DNA of 64,000 nucleotides from Dactylellina haptotyla (Eukaryota; Ascomycota; Orbiliomycetes; Orbiliales; Orbiliaceae). Below are positions 35,876 to 45,502 of the stretch, piece by piece (the stretch's first letter is position 1; each line of letters starts with the position of its first letter). The translations under genes were made by a program, and so were the position numbers. The stretch is from NCBI GenBank assembly GCA_031310005.1, contig CM062381.1, forward strand, positions 3,348,001 through 3,412,000, written 5' to 3'. A model generated the notes under the pieces. That model ran no database searches. It was not told the origin of the DNA and saw only the letters and a list, made by a program, of their open reading frames with translations.

Positions 35876-38537
35876 GCGACAATAATGACGTTCACGTTTA
35901 TAAGCGACTACTTTTGGGGAGGCGGAACTGATACGGACATGTTTGATATCTAATCCAACGACTAGCGGAATGTGTTCGCGGGGTCAGGCCGGATAGGACA
36001 GTGCGAGAGCGCAAGAAAATAACCTCAAGGGAGAAATAAAAATATAATGCGGCCCCTGAGGTTAAATATAAATATATACAAAGTGAGGCCAGAAAAAGGG
36101 ACTGGTACAAAGACGATAGTTAAAACAATCTACGGGAAGGTACCTAAAATATAAAAAAGTGTGGGAGGGCCAGCGACATTTATTTGGGTACACTCCGCTA
36201 CAACAAGTTCGTCTGGTTCAGTCAGTTCCGTTCCCTGGCTTGGCTGCTTGGGGTTCACACCGGCGACCGTTCTTTCCGTCCGCAGGTTCTCCTGTAAATG
36301 GAATATGTCCCTAAAGGTGCCTCCAAGTGTCTGTCCCTCGCAGCAGATGATGGGCAGACATACATTCCGCCATCCCAACTAGTTAGCGTGCTTGCAGCGA
36401 AGGCGGCGCAGGACCTCCAAACTAAGAAACAAGGCCTTCGAATCCAACCAGCCAGAAGTCAGCTTCCAGGCAAGGATTGGGGTTAAGACCGGGGGGTTGC
36501 AGCTCTCAGAGCCAAAATGTGTGCGTCTCGAGTGCTTTTCGCTCACGAAATACAGACTTCGAGTCTCCACAAAGATATCGCACTCTTTGCTTAGGACGTT
36601 CCTTCTTGGCTTGGTAAACCGCTACGGCTGCATGAGTCGCATGTCCCCTGCTGGGGGCATATCCACCTGGCTGGGACCTGAATGGCGGACTTGGGCTGTA
36701 CTGGTGGAATGACGGCCACCCGGAAGAGCGAGGGAGCACAGAGCACCTTCCAACTTTTGGGACCGAACCTGTGGACGACAAACTCTGGGCGCGGACTTCT
36801 GTTCCATTTTTGGGCGGGCGCCCAGAGTTTTGGCTTTGTCTTGTAGCCGTCTTCCCCGCAGGTACGCAAGGAGTGAGACCTCGATTTTATCGAATTATAT
36901 CTTCGAAACAACGACCTATTGTCTTGGTGGTGTGCATATAGGGTATAAATCGCCCATTTCCAAGACCGCAGAAAGGGAATAGCTGGGAGAGTCGCCTTCA
37001 CATGCGCACACATTTTCTGCGATGATAATTTGAACTGACGTCTACTTTCAGTATCTACCAAGCGGGTCTTCCTCTTGTTTCTATCTGGGCTCCATCTGGG
37101 CTCCATAGCTCCATCTCGCTAGCTCTGGGCCCCAAGCTATTTTACCTTGCAGCTTGCTAATGGCCGCAGCAGCGAAAGGAAACGAAAAATAATCGCTCCC
37201 CCTCTTTCCAAGGCCGTTCTTTTACGAGTTTAGCCCGCAATAAAAAAGTGCTCCTGGTACGGTGCCATGGTGGAGCTGGAGGTCAGCAAGCCCCTCCAAG
37301 CTCACAAGACCCTTGGATACGAAGGGTACCGTAGTGGAGATGCGCAGCCAAAACCTCAGGCGTGCATATGATACAACCGGTCTCTTTCTAGTTTATAGTT
37401 CTAGTTCATACTTCAGTGATGATGTAAATTGTTTAGCTTTAAGAGATATTAGCAATCAAAACGGGTAAGAATCGTCCATTCGCGCACGATTTGGATGGTA
37501 ACAGAGCCAAGGCCGACAATGTCCTCCCATGAGATGCCTAGACACCAAGGTTACTCCAAATCCCACGTATTTGGATTTCTGGCACCCCGAGAATGGCAGC
37601 TGGGAAATAGCTTGGTTCTATCGTTTGTTTTTTGTTTGTGTATCCGCCTGGTTCGTGATGGCCCACGGATTCCACGGATAGCATCTGCCGGTTTTAGACA
37701 AGAAATGAAAACCATGTCGGACTGCCAATGTTGCGAATGGAGGTGTAAATGGTGTTTCCTCTCTGGGTGTGTCCGCATTTCTGCTCCTGTCTGCTATCCG
37801 ACAGGCCGGGTAAATTGAGGAGGGGTTAGGAGGTAGACGGTTTGAAGCAAATATGTGATCGGGGGAACTAGACCGGCAGAGATGGGCCCCGTCCGTTCTA
37901 TATGCAAAGGGCCATGGGGTCTGTTGAATACTACTTGTAGGACAAGCATTCAAAACCATGTCACGATCAGCTTTGCAGGCCGTAAAAGCATTTCATCAAG
38001 CTAGCTAGCTTATCGTCTCGTGTAGATAGCACCCTTGGGACTGAAGTCATAGGTATAGATAGAAATCGCGGATGCAAGGGTCTGCAGATCGAACACGGGC
38101 GCCCGTAGGCTTTCCCCCTTCCCTTCGAGTTCTGCCGACGTTCTGCATTTTCGGCTCATTCTGTGCATTGGCCCCGTCTTCCAGAAGGATATATCGGCTG
38201 GTTCTTTGGACTTGCTTGCAGCTGTCAGCTCGTTCCGGTCAACGTTTGTTCAGTTGGGCGAGCCGGTGTTTGGTCGGGGTTATCGCGGTTAAGATGCCCG
38301 GACCGGATTTGTGTGGTTGGCTCGCCCAAACAGGATTCAGCGTGTCGCATGTCTTGCAACATCAAAGCCTCAGGCGACGATACTCGCTCGAGATCCTTCC
38401 CACCAGCCTCGCCACCACCGCTCTCTCCGACGCTATCAACCCGGTGAGACAAGACATCATCACCCGTTGGCACTGCATCCGTTCATTGAACGCCTTGGAC
38501 TAGCTTGTGTCGCTCCCGAGCATCGGAACCATCGACA
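35876..38537. other. divergent intergenic region, F-box gene / TFG2
   Basis: A 2.7-kb interval shared by two divergent promoters. Frames such as 36591..37106 (-) and 37495..37818 (+) lack motifs. Nothing else is seen. Confidence 0.45.
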
Positions 38538-39833
38538 ATGGCGTCAGCCGCGGGTCCTGCGATCAAGGTCGAAGACACCACCGACACCAAGTCACCCATC
38601 ATCAAGACCGAGAATGTCTCCATGGAAGACGCGCCCCCGGCCTCCGCGCCGTCGCCGATGTCCGAGGATGACGAGCAGTACGAGGACGCGGGGGATCTGG
38701 ACATGACAAAGGGCAACATCATCGCATGGCTGGTCAAGATGCCGGACTTCGTCCTCGAGAACTGGCATAAAATCGACGAGGACGAGGAGATACACCTGGC
38801 CAACGTCCGCGTCTATCACAACACGCCCGCCCCGCCGTCCCGAGCGCCAGATAGCGCGGGCGAGCCTCAGGAAAAGCTGAAGCTGTATCTGACGAACAAC
38901 AAGTACAACGAGGGGATACCGAAAAAGTTCGACATGGTCGTCACGGATAGAAATGTTAAAAACACGTTCTTATTCACGGAGAAGGACATGCCGGGATTTG
39001 AGAACAAGGCTCGAGGGATTGGCAATGATGGAAATCCAATCATCCCTTCGAGGCTGCTGCAGCCAGAGAAGACGTACGATAGAAAGTTTGGTGCCAAGGG
39101 GGCAAACACCAACAACAATGGGAAGAAATTCACACCGTTCTTCCGGAAAGCGATTCCAAGTATGCAATCTACAGGAAATCACGTGAGAGTGTACTAATCG
39201 GTGACTCGCAGAGCGAACGGCGTTGGTTGGGACGGTACGACACGAAGCTGTCGTCACCCCGATGGACGGCATGGAGTTTGCAAAGTATTTGAAGCGAAAG
39301 CGCGATATTATGGAAGAAGAGCAGCGAAAGAAGCACATCCAAGTTCTCGAGAAGATTCTCCCTGGTGCACCTTTGCCCACGAGCATCGAGAACCTCTTCG
39401 ATCACGCTATCGTATGTGCCCCTCTCTCTACATTATTATGTTATTTATGGGCGGAGGACTGACTAGAATATCACCTTAATAGCAAAAACCCGGAGGAGAA
39501 AAGAAGAAGACGCAAGAAAACAAGGCGACTCGTATGCCTCGAAACGAGCTGCTGGACGCTCTGTTTATCTGCTTTTCCGAGTACGAGTTTTGGACTCTCA
39601 AGGGTCTTCGTGAGAGACTCAACCAGCCGGAAGCGTACCTCAAGGAAACGCTGGAGAGTATCGCTACACTGCTAAAAACCGGTCCATTCGCGTTGAAATG
39701 GCAATTGAAGCCTGAGTATAAGAGCCGGGATATCGAATCGATCAAAAAGGAGGTTCGGGAGGACTTGGGCACCGACGCTGAAGGGGAATTTGACGATGAC
39801 GAGGAAGAAGAAATGGAAGACGTAAAGATCTAG
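38538..39833 (+). CDS. TFG2: TFIIF subunit beta (RAP30/TFG2)
   Basis: Three exons, 38538..39159, 39212..39411, 39483..39833, give 390 aa. TFIIF beta dimerises with TFG1/RAP74 and delivers RNA polymerase II to the promoter. The N-terminal dimerisation fold includes IIAWLVKMPDFVLENWHKI and, after a variable insert, IPKRTALVGTVRHEAVVTP, a hallmark of RAP30. The C-terminal winged helix (about 290-345) reads ATRMPRNELLDALFICFSEY, then WTLKGLRERLNQPEAYLKE and GPFALKWQLKPEYK. The tail is acidic (DDDEEEEMEDVKI). Introns are 52 and 71 nt; the first restores IPKR. The ATG at 38538 is chosen because upstream in-frame codons start only from a TTG. An acidic N-terminal leader of ~55 residues precedes the fold, common in filamentous fungi. 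Confidence 0.94.
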
Positions 39834-40270
39834 TAGATCTCGCTAACCTTTCTCTTTTGGATCTCAGAATGGAAAAAGAGGAGAAGAACGGATAACGGTA
39901 AGAGAACCGACATCGGAATGTTTATAGCAGATTTATATACACGATGGATACCCTTTCTGGTATGTCGAGGCGTTTGGGAAGCATCTATTACGGCGTTCTT
40001 TTTTTTTTTTTTTGTAACTCATTTTGTGGAAGATAAATTAGATAGATACTACTGGTATTCTGAGATTGAAATAGAATAATATCTGTAGCTGGAGCTCGAA
40101 TATTCCTGTCCATTCTTATGATAGATATTGGAAGAATGTGAGTCCACTGTTGGACGCTGGATATTCTATATATACATCGTGATACCGTAGCCAAATAAAT
40201 TATACAGATATATGTACACTTAACGACAAGCGTCTCATCATCAAATTTGATAGTTCAAATATTGGCTACA
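39834..40270. other. convergent gap TFG2 / bL21m
   Basis: 437 bases of shared 3' flank, AT-rich, with a T15 run at 39999..40013. No gene seen. Confidence 0.5.
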
Positions 40271-40993
40271 TTATGCAACCTCCTTCACAACTTCAGCTTC
40301 CCCTGTCTGCCCCGCCGCTAACGCCTCAGCTTCCAATCCGGAGGGTAAATCGTTAACTTCCAGCTCGCAGATTCTCAACACTGTGTACCGATGTTTGCTC
40401 TTCACTGTCTTGACCCTCCTCTGCCGCCGTTTCGTCTTCTCTTTCTTTCGCATCGGCTCGCTCGTCAGCTCTACTACTACGGCTTTACAAGTGAACAGTC
40501 GTTCATCGATATACGGTGTCCCCTTGATGGTGTACTCTCTTGAACCGAGGGTCGAAACGTGGGTTAGCCGGACGATATCGCCTGGCTGGAGAGGTTTATT
40601 GTACGGGTTTGTCGGGCTCGGCGGGCCGTAAAGGACTGATGGGAGGGTTATGCGGTCGCCGAGGGTAACGAGGTAAGGTACATTGTGGAGGTGGACGGTG
40701 GTGTACCACGGCGGCTGGTGGCGGAGGGCCGTGTGTAGTTGTTTCAAGTTTGCGAGTTCAGTTGATATCGAAGGCGGTGGGGTGGCTGCTTCTTTTGTGG
40801 GTGTGGATTCTACGATTGTGGGTAGAGGGGATGCGGATTGAGGTTCTGCTGGGGTTGTAGAAGCATGGCGGATGTGGTATGGCGATGGGAGGAGGATTCG
40901 GGAAGCGGAAAGGGTGGGGATCGAGAGGGATCGAGAGGCGATAGAGGATTCCCTGAGGAGGACTCTCCGAGTGAGAGTCGGTAGGAATGTCAT
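40271..40993 (-). CDS. MRPL49: mitochondrial large-subunit ribosomal protein bL21m
   Basis: A single exon of 240 aa. The N-terminus, MTFLPTLTRRVLLRESSIAS onward, is rich in Arg and Ser without acids, a mitochondrial targeting peptide, ending about residue 45 (RHAST). The L21 fold covers about 85-220: PWYTTVHLHNVPYLVTLGDR, LPSVL..NPLQPGDIVRLTHV-type strands, YTIKGTPYIDERLFTCKAVV, then the basic end VKTVKSKHRYTVLRICELEV, the RNA-binding signature of L21. The protein sits in the mitoribosome large subunit. It is divergent from NSA2 with 381 bases between the two starts. A short Glu/Ala tail follows the domain. Confidence 0.9.
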   Translation of the reverse strand: MTFLPTLTRRVLLRESSIASRSLSIPTLSASRILLPSPYHIRHASTTPAEPQSASPLPTIVESTPTKEAATPPPSISTELANLKQLHTALRHQPPWYTTVHLHNVPYLVTLGDRITLPSVLYGPPSPTNPYNKPLQPGDIVRLTHVSTLGSREYTIKGTPYIDERLFTCKAVVVELTSEPMRKKEKTKRRQRRVKTVKSKHRYTVLRICELEVNDLPSGLEAEALAAGQTGEAEVVKEVA

Positions 40994-41374
40994 ACTGGCA
41001 CCGGAACCTGTTGGACATATATCTTATTTAGCGATTGGGTATCTACAACTAAAAGAGATGGCGATACCGACCTCACTTGCGACGTCTGCCCCCGACTGGT
41101 GCTGCTGAACAAGTTGAAGATTCGAGAACTCGAATGTCGAATGTCGCGGAGACGAACCCGCCGCACTGAAATTTTGGTGTTTTCGTTGTTGGACGTTGCA
41201 GCCCGCCAAGCGATAAGATTAGATCTGATCTGATCGGGCGCGGTGGGCTGCCAGCCAAAAGTTTTTCTTCCGCTAAACCTTCAAACCCTTCAACTTCGCT
41301 TCCTCGATACCACTCCTCCTCCAAACCACATCGAACACTGTCGCCACGAGTATCACGCTCGTCTTTCCGCCACA
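40994..41374. promoter_or_regulatory. bidirectional promoter bL21m / NSA2
   Basis: 381 bases separate the two divergent start codons, so both promoters and 5' UTRs must fit here. It contains GATAAG and a short GATCTGATCTGATC repeat near 41211-41238, and a CT-rich stretch just before the NSA2 start. Both products serve ribosomes (mitochondrial and cytosolic), so co-regulation is plausible but inferred. Confidence 0.6.
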
Positions 41375-42450
41375 ATGGTACGTCCCCTTCATTCTACGTG
41401 CTGCCTGTCGTCTGATACTAACTTGCCGTGTGCCAACAGCCTCAAAACGAGTATGACAATACCTCTCCCTCGAACCAGCTTCGATCGATATATCTAACCC
41501 TCCACCCTATCCAGGTACATCGAGCGCTGGGAGAAACTCCACGGCAAGCGTCTCGACCATGAAGAACGAACGTACGTCTACTCTTTACTCTAATAACTAC
41601 ACACCTCCAGTCCGCTAACCTAAGCTCCTCACAGCCGTAAACGCATCGCCCGCCAGGCGCATCAATCCTCCAAATCCGCGCAGAAACTCCACGGTCTCCG
41701 CGCCAAACTCCACGCCCAAGCCCGCTACAAGCAGAAGATCCAGATGAAGAAGCAGCTCAAGGCGCACGAAGAGAAATCCGTCAAGACAGCCGACCCAGCT
41801 CCATCCTCCGAACCGCTCCCACCCTACCTCCTGGACCGTAACGAGCCCAAATCCGCCAAAGCCCTCTCCTCAGCGATCAAGCAGAAACGCGCGGAGAAAG
41901 CCGCCAAATTCTCCGTCCCGCTCCCCAAAGTCCGCGGTATAAGCGAGGAGGAAATGTTCAAAGTCATCAAAACGGGCAAAAAGACCGCGAAGAAATCGTG
42001 GAAGCGAATGATCACTAAACCCACATTCGTCGGTCCGGACTTCACCCGCCGGCCCGTCAAGTACGAGCGCTTCATCCGCCCCATGGGTCTGCGTTACAAA
42101 AAGGCCAACGTCACCCATCCGGAACTCGGGGTTACCGTGCAACTGCCTATTCTCAGCGTCAAGAAGAACCCGCAGAGCCCGATGTACACGCAGCTCGGGG
42201 TGTTGACCAAGGGTACCATCATCGAAGTCAACGTTAGCGAGTTGGGTATGGTGACCACGGGTGGTAAAGTCGTGTGGGGTCGGTGGGCGCAGATTACAAA
42301 CAACTGCGAGAATGACGGTTGCGTGAATGCGTAAGTTTTTATCTTTCTTTTTCCTATATCCTCTGAGACTATGAGTATACCGGATTGGCGATGATATTAG
42401 AGAAAAGGATGCTAACGATAGGGTTATTTAACAGGGTGCTGCTGGTGTGA
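41375..42450 (+). CDS. NSA2: 60S ribosome biogenesis factor NSA2
   Basis: Five coding exons: 41375..41377, 41440..41450, 41515..41571, 41635..42330, 42435..42450; 783 nt, 260 aa, the usual NSA2 length. The protein joins late nucleolar pre-60S particles and is needed for ITS2 processing. Sequence: [20 protein letters not shown], basic N-terminal helices ([20 protein letters not shown]), then the eS8-like beta barrel with [60 protein letters not shown] and the invariant end CVNAVLLV. The first coding exon is only the ATG, and the second is 11 nt (PQNE, partly), so the start depends on two precise splices. The last exon holds just VLLV and stop. Divergent from bL21m. Confidence 0.95.
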
Positions 42451-43401
42451 TCTGCTTACTTTCCTTGTTGGTGCCGTCGAGCTTCTCAGGTGGGCGGCTT
42501 GAAGGCATCCTTGAAGGTTTGGGGAATTTTATTTCAGCGCGGCGTTGCATGGCGTATATACTTTTGGATTTCTTTACGGGTTTATAATATCAAACAAAAG
42601 TCTTGTGATGGCATGTTTATGGGGGTGGGGTATTGGGGAGGATATATATCCCTGGCTTGATAGTCTTGATCTTGCCAACGGTGATACATGTAAGCTAGAT
42701 GGTGCTGTTGTATGATACAATGGTACGGACGCGATATTTAGATAGATGTAGATGTATATATACACCAACATATCATGATATGAACATTCTCTACAAATGT
42801 ACACGTTTACGTAAAGTAAGTATACCGGAAGAAAAAATTCAGAAAGAGAACGAAATAATCTTTTATTTTTCCATTTTAAGAAAACATTCGAATGAACGTT
42901 GGAAGCTATCTTTTGTTTCGAAAAAAAACTATCCAGAACAGAAAAATAATTTTTTAATCCCACGCCCTTGCAATTAACACCACTTCGTCAGAAGTATAAA
43001 TGAAAGCTCGAATGGGACAAGATAAATAAAAAGAAGAATCCTGGGAACAGGAGGAAAAGAGGAAATGATTATCCAGAAGTCATCGAAAATTCTTTTTTTC
43101 TTTTGTGGTCTTCGGTCAAACATGCTAACGTACGCCATATTCAGGTTTTTCGATTCCTTTTTTTTTCTTTCTTTCTTTCTCTTTTTCACCGAAGAAGAGA
43201 GCGATTGAAAAAATTTAGAAAGGAAGGGAGGAAGCATTAATGCTAATATGGAGGGTTGCGGATACTAGGGAAAGGAGAGGGGGCGCGCTTGAAAATAAAT
43301 AAAAGAGAAAATTCAAAAAAATAAAAAGCCAATGCCATGACCATGTCCTACACTTTTACGCCTCGCTCCGAACACCCTTAGCCTTGAGGCTTTAGCACCC
43401 T
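42451..43401. other. convergent gap NSA2 / UBE2Z-like
   Basis: About 950 bases of 3' flanks, AT-rich, with TATATA stretches near 42750 and a TTTCTTTCTTTCTTTC tract at about 43160-43190. No gene seen. Confidence 0.5.
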
Positions 43402-45502
43402 CTACTTTGGAAGGTTATGCGTATTCAATCGATCGTTGGACGGCCCTGTTTGCGGTGTTAGGATTCTGCTGGCAGTATTAAGATAAGTTGAATTGTACCT
43501 TCTAAATTGCTTGTTATATTCTCTCTTCTCTTCTTTTGTACCCCAGTAGAGTTTTGAGGCTGCCATGTTGAGCTGGGTTCGTGGGTCGTAGGCAGGATCT
43601 TCCTCTCTAAGGACCGCGATGACACCGTCGATGTGACTGCGCACGTCTTCCGGTTTGCCGGGGAAGTAGGCCGGGATGCCGTCCTCTGGAGGTATACGTT
43701 AGGATTGTTAGGACTTGGTGCGTTTGAAAATAGTAACTTACTGTTAATCTTGTGGTGGAACATTGGGGTGCTAAACTGGACGCGAGGTTGTTCTTCAGGG
43801 AAGCGGACGGAGAACCGTAGAGTAAATTTAAAGAGACCTCCGTCTAGGTTTGTCATGGGCATTCCAAAGTAGCTCTGTATAATAACCGGGTCAGCATATC
43901 GTGGAAATATGATCAAGAAAATATGAAGGGATACGCACAACTTCCCAAATGAATGGATTCTTATCTTGAAGGTCTAGGTCTAGCGGAACCGAATCGTTCT
44001 CCCTGAAGTATACTTTGGTCTGCTCGAACTGCCGTTGTAGATTTGCGGCAACGCCCTCCTCTCTCTTCAACCAGTCCAGCCCTTCGGGTCCCCACTTCGC
44101 GGCCTCGTCGTCCAGCGCCTTTCGAATATTCTTGATCCGTCGTTCTAATTCCGCATATCCGAATTTTCCTTCCATCGAGTTACCCATAGAATTACCACCA
44201 GCCATCTCGAACGGCATTCGGACGAAAACCTGGTTTTCCGTGACCTTCTCTTTCTCAGCTTCGATAGATGTTAAGTAAGTGTCGTAGTACCATAGGAACC
44301 GTCTCTTGCATAGATCCTTAAATGGTTCGAAGAAATATACACCGCCTTCTTCCACGTACTGGGGGTCGTTCTCGCTGCTTTCGCCTTCCTCTGGCTGTCG
44401 GATAATATAAGTTCCATCGGGTTTTAGGCCAAGATATTCTTCTAAACGTTGGATAATCGATATACGAAGGGTTTCGTGACGAATCTTAACACACACGTGC
44501 ACAAACACACCATCGGTTAGTTTGATTGTACTTTTTCCGCGGATTTATTTATTTAGATTGAGCTTGGCGAAGGAAAAATCCTACCTTGAGGACGTATGCC
44601 TTCTGGTTATCTTTATCGTGTTGGCTATTAGCGTTCTCGTAACCGGGCTCGTTCTCATATGGGTTGGCAGACATTAAGCTCTGTATCGAGATTAATATCG
44701 ACTCAAGGCCCTGTGCCGACGACCATTCCTCGCCACGTTCTCCTCTCCAGGTGCTGCATTGCGGGTGCAAAAAATATTCAGTTAGAATTGTATTCCTCGT
44801 GGTGTTGCGAATGAATTGATAGATAAGGTCCTACCCTAGAATTGACCTGTCGACATTGGGGTGTTAGTATGAGCTCCCTGGTAAAACGAAGGAATGAGAG
44901 AGAGAGCTAGGTGCTTACAGACAAACTTTGCCTCCGGCGTAAATATTTGGATTAAAGCGACATCTGCCGCCGTTTGTTGTAAGGGCGTTGACTGTGGGAG
45001 CCTTCGCCGGATATTCTGTTATCGATAGAAGTTAGACACCAGCCCCTCCCTGTCAATTCTGTGCCGCATCGCCAGAGCCGAGGTACCTTTAGGAAATTTC
45101 ATGCTAAACTGTTAAGAGTCAGCAACGTTGTTCTGCATTATATATACTATTTTTTGGCTTAAAAGCATGGAAATATAGAACGGGCGAACCTCAAAAAAAC
45201 CAAATTCGTAGGGCGTCTCGGGTGGCCCCACTATCATGGCTTTGATACTTCGAATATCCGAGTCTCTACAAGCTACCGCGAGGGCTGCGCAGCCGTGTTA
45301 GAAGAGAGCCGAGGGCGGGAAACGGGTCGCGGGGAATACGGAGAGCAAAACGCACAGAGGTCATTAGACTTTTGGATATCCGCGAGCTCCTGTGGTGACA
45401 TACGAGGCGTCGGTCAGTTTTGCGTCCCGCCTGCCAGTTAGAAGGAAGGGCGTGTGTTTGTGGACTGCTTACCCGCGTGAGCCGCAGGATGGACTGGTTC
45501 AT
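43402..45502 (-). CDS. UBE2Z-like E2 ubiquitin-conjugating enzyme with second, Cys-less UBC-like domain
   Basis: Ten exons: 45502..45473, 45389..45356, 45284..45190, 45108..45087, 45015..44919, 44846..44835, 44753..44585, 44484..43939, 43874..43742, 43685..43402; 1422 nt, 473 aa. The first UBC domain (about 1-150) reads IRSIKAMIVGPPETPYEFGF, then EYPAKAPTV, RCRFNPNIYAGGKVCLSIL and SAQGLESILISIQSLMSANP, closest to UBE2Z; the active-site Cys is C92. NPYENEPGYE and IRHETLRISIIQRLEEYLGL follow as in that family. A second E2-like fold occupies about 280-450: GGLFKFTLRFSVRFPEEQP, FSTPMFHHKIN, then AYFPGKPEDV and AASKLYWG, with no Cys where the catalytic one would be. Odd: exon 6 is 12 nt and exon 4 is 22 nt. 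Start at 45502 (MNQSILRLTRELADIQ) opens with the UBC N-terminal helix. Confidence 0.9.

Noticed and set aside
36591-37106. 171-codon minus-strand frame between the F-box gene and TFG2
   Set aside because: Rich in Arg/Ser/Pro/Trp with no motif; overlapping frames of similar size on both strands indicate chance.
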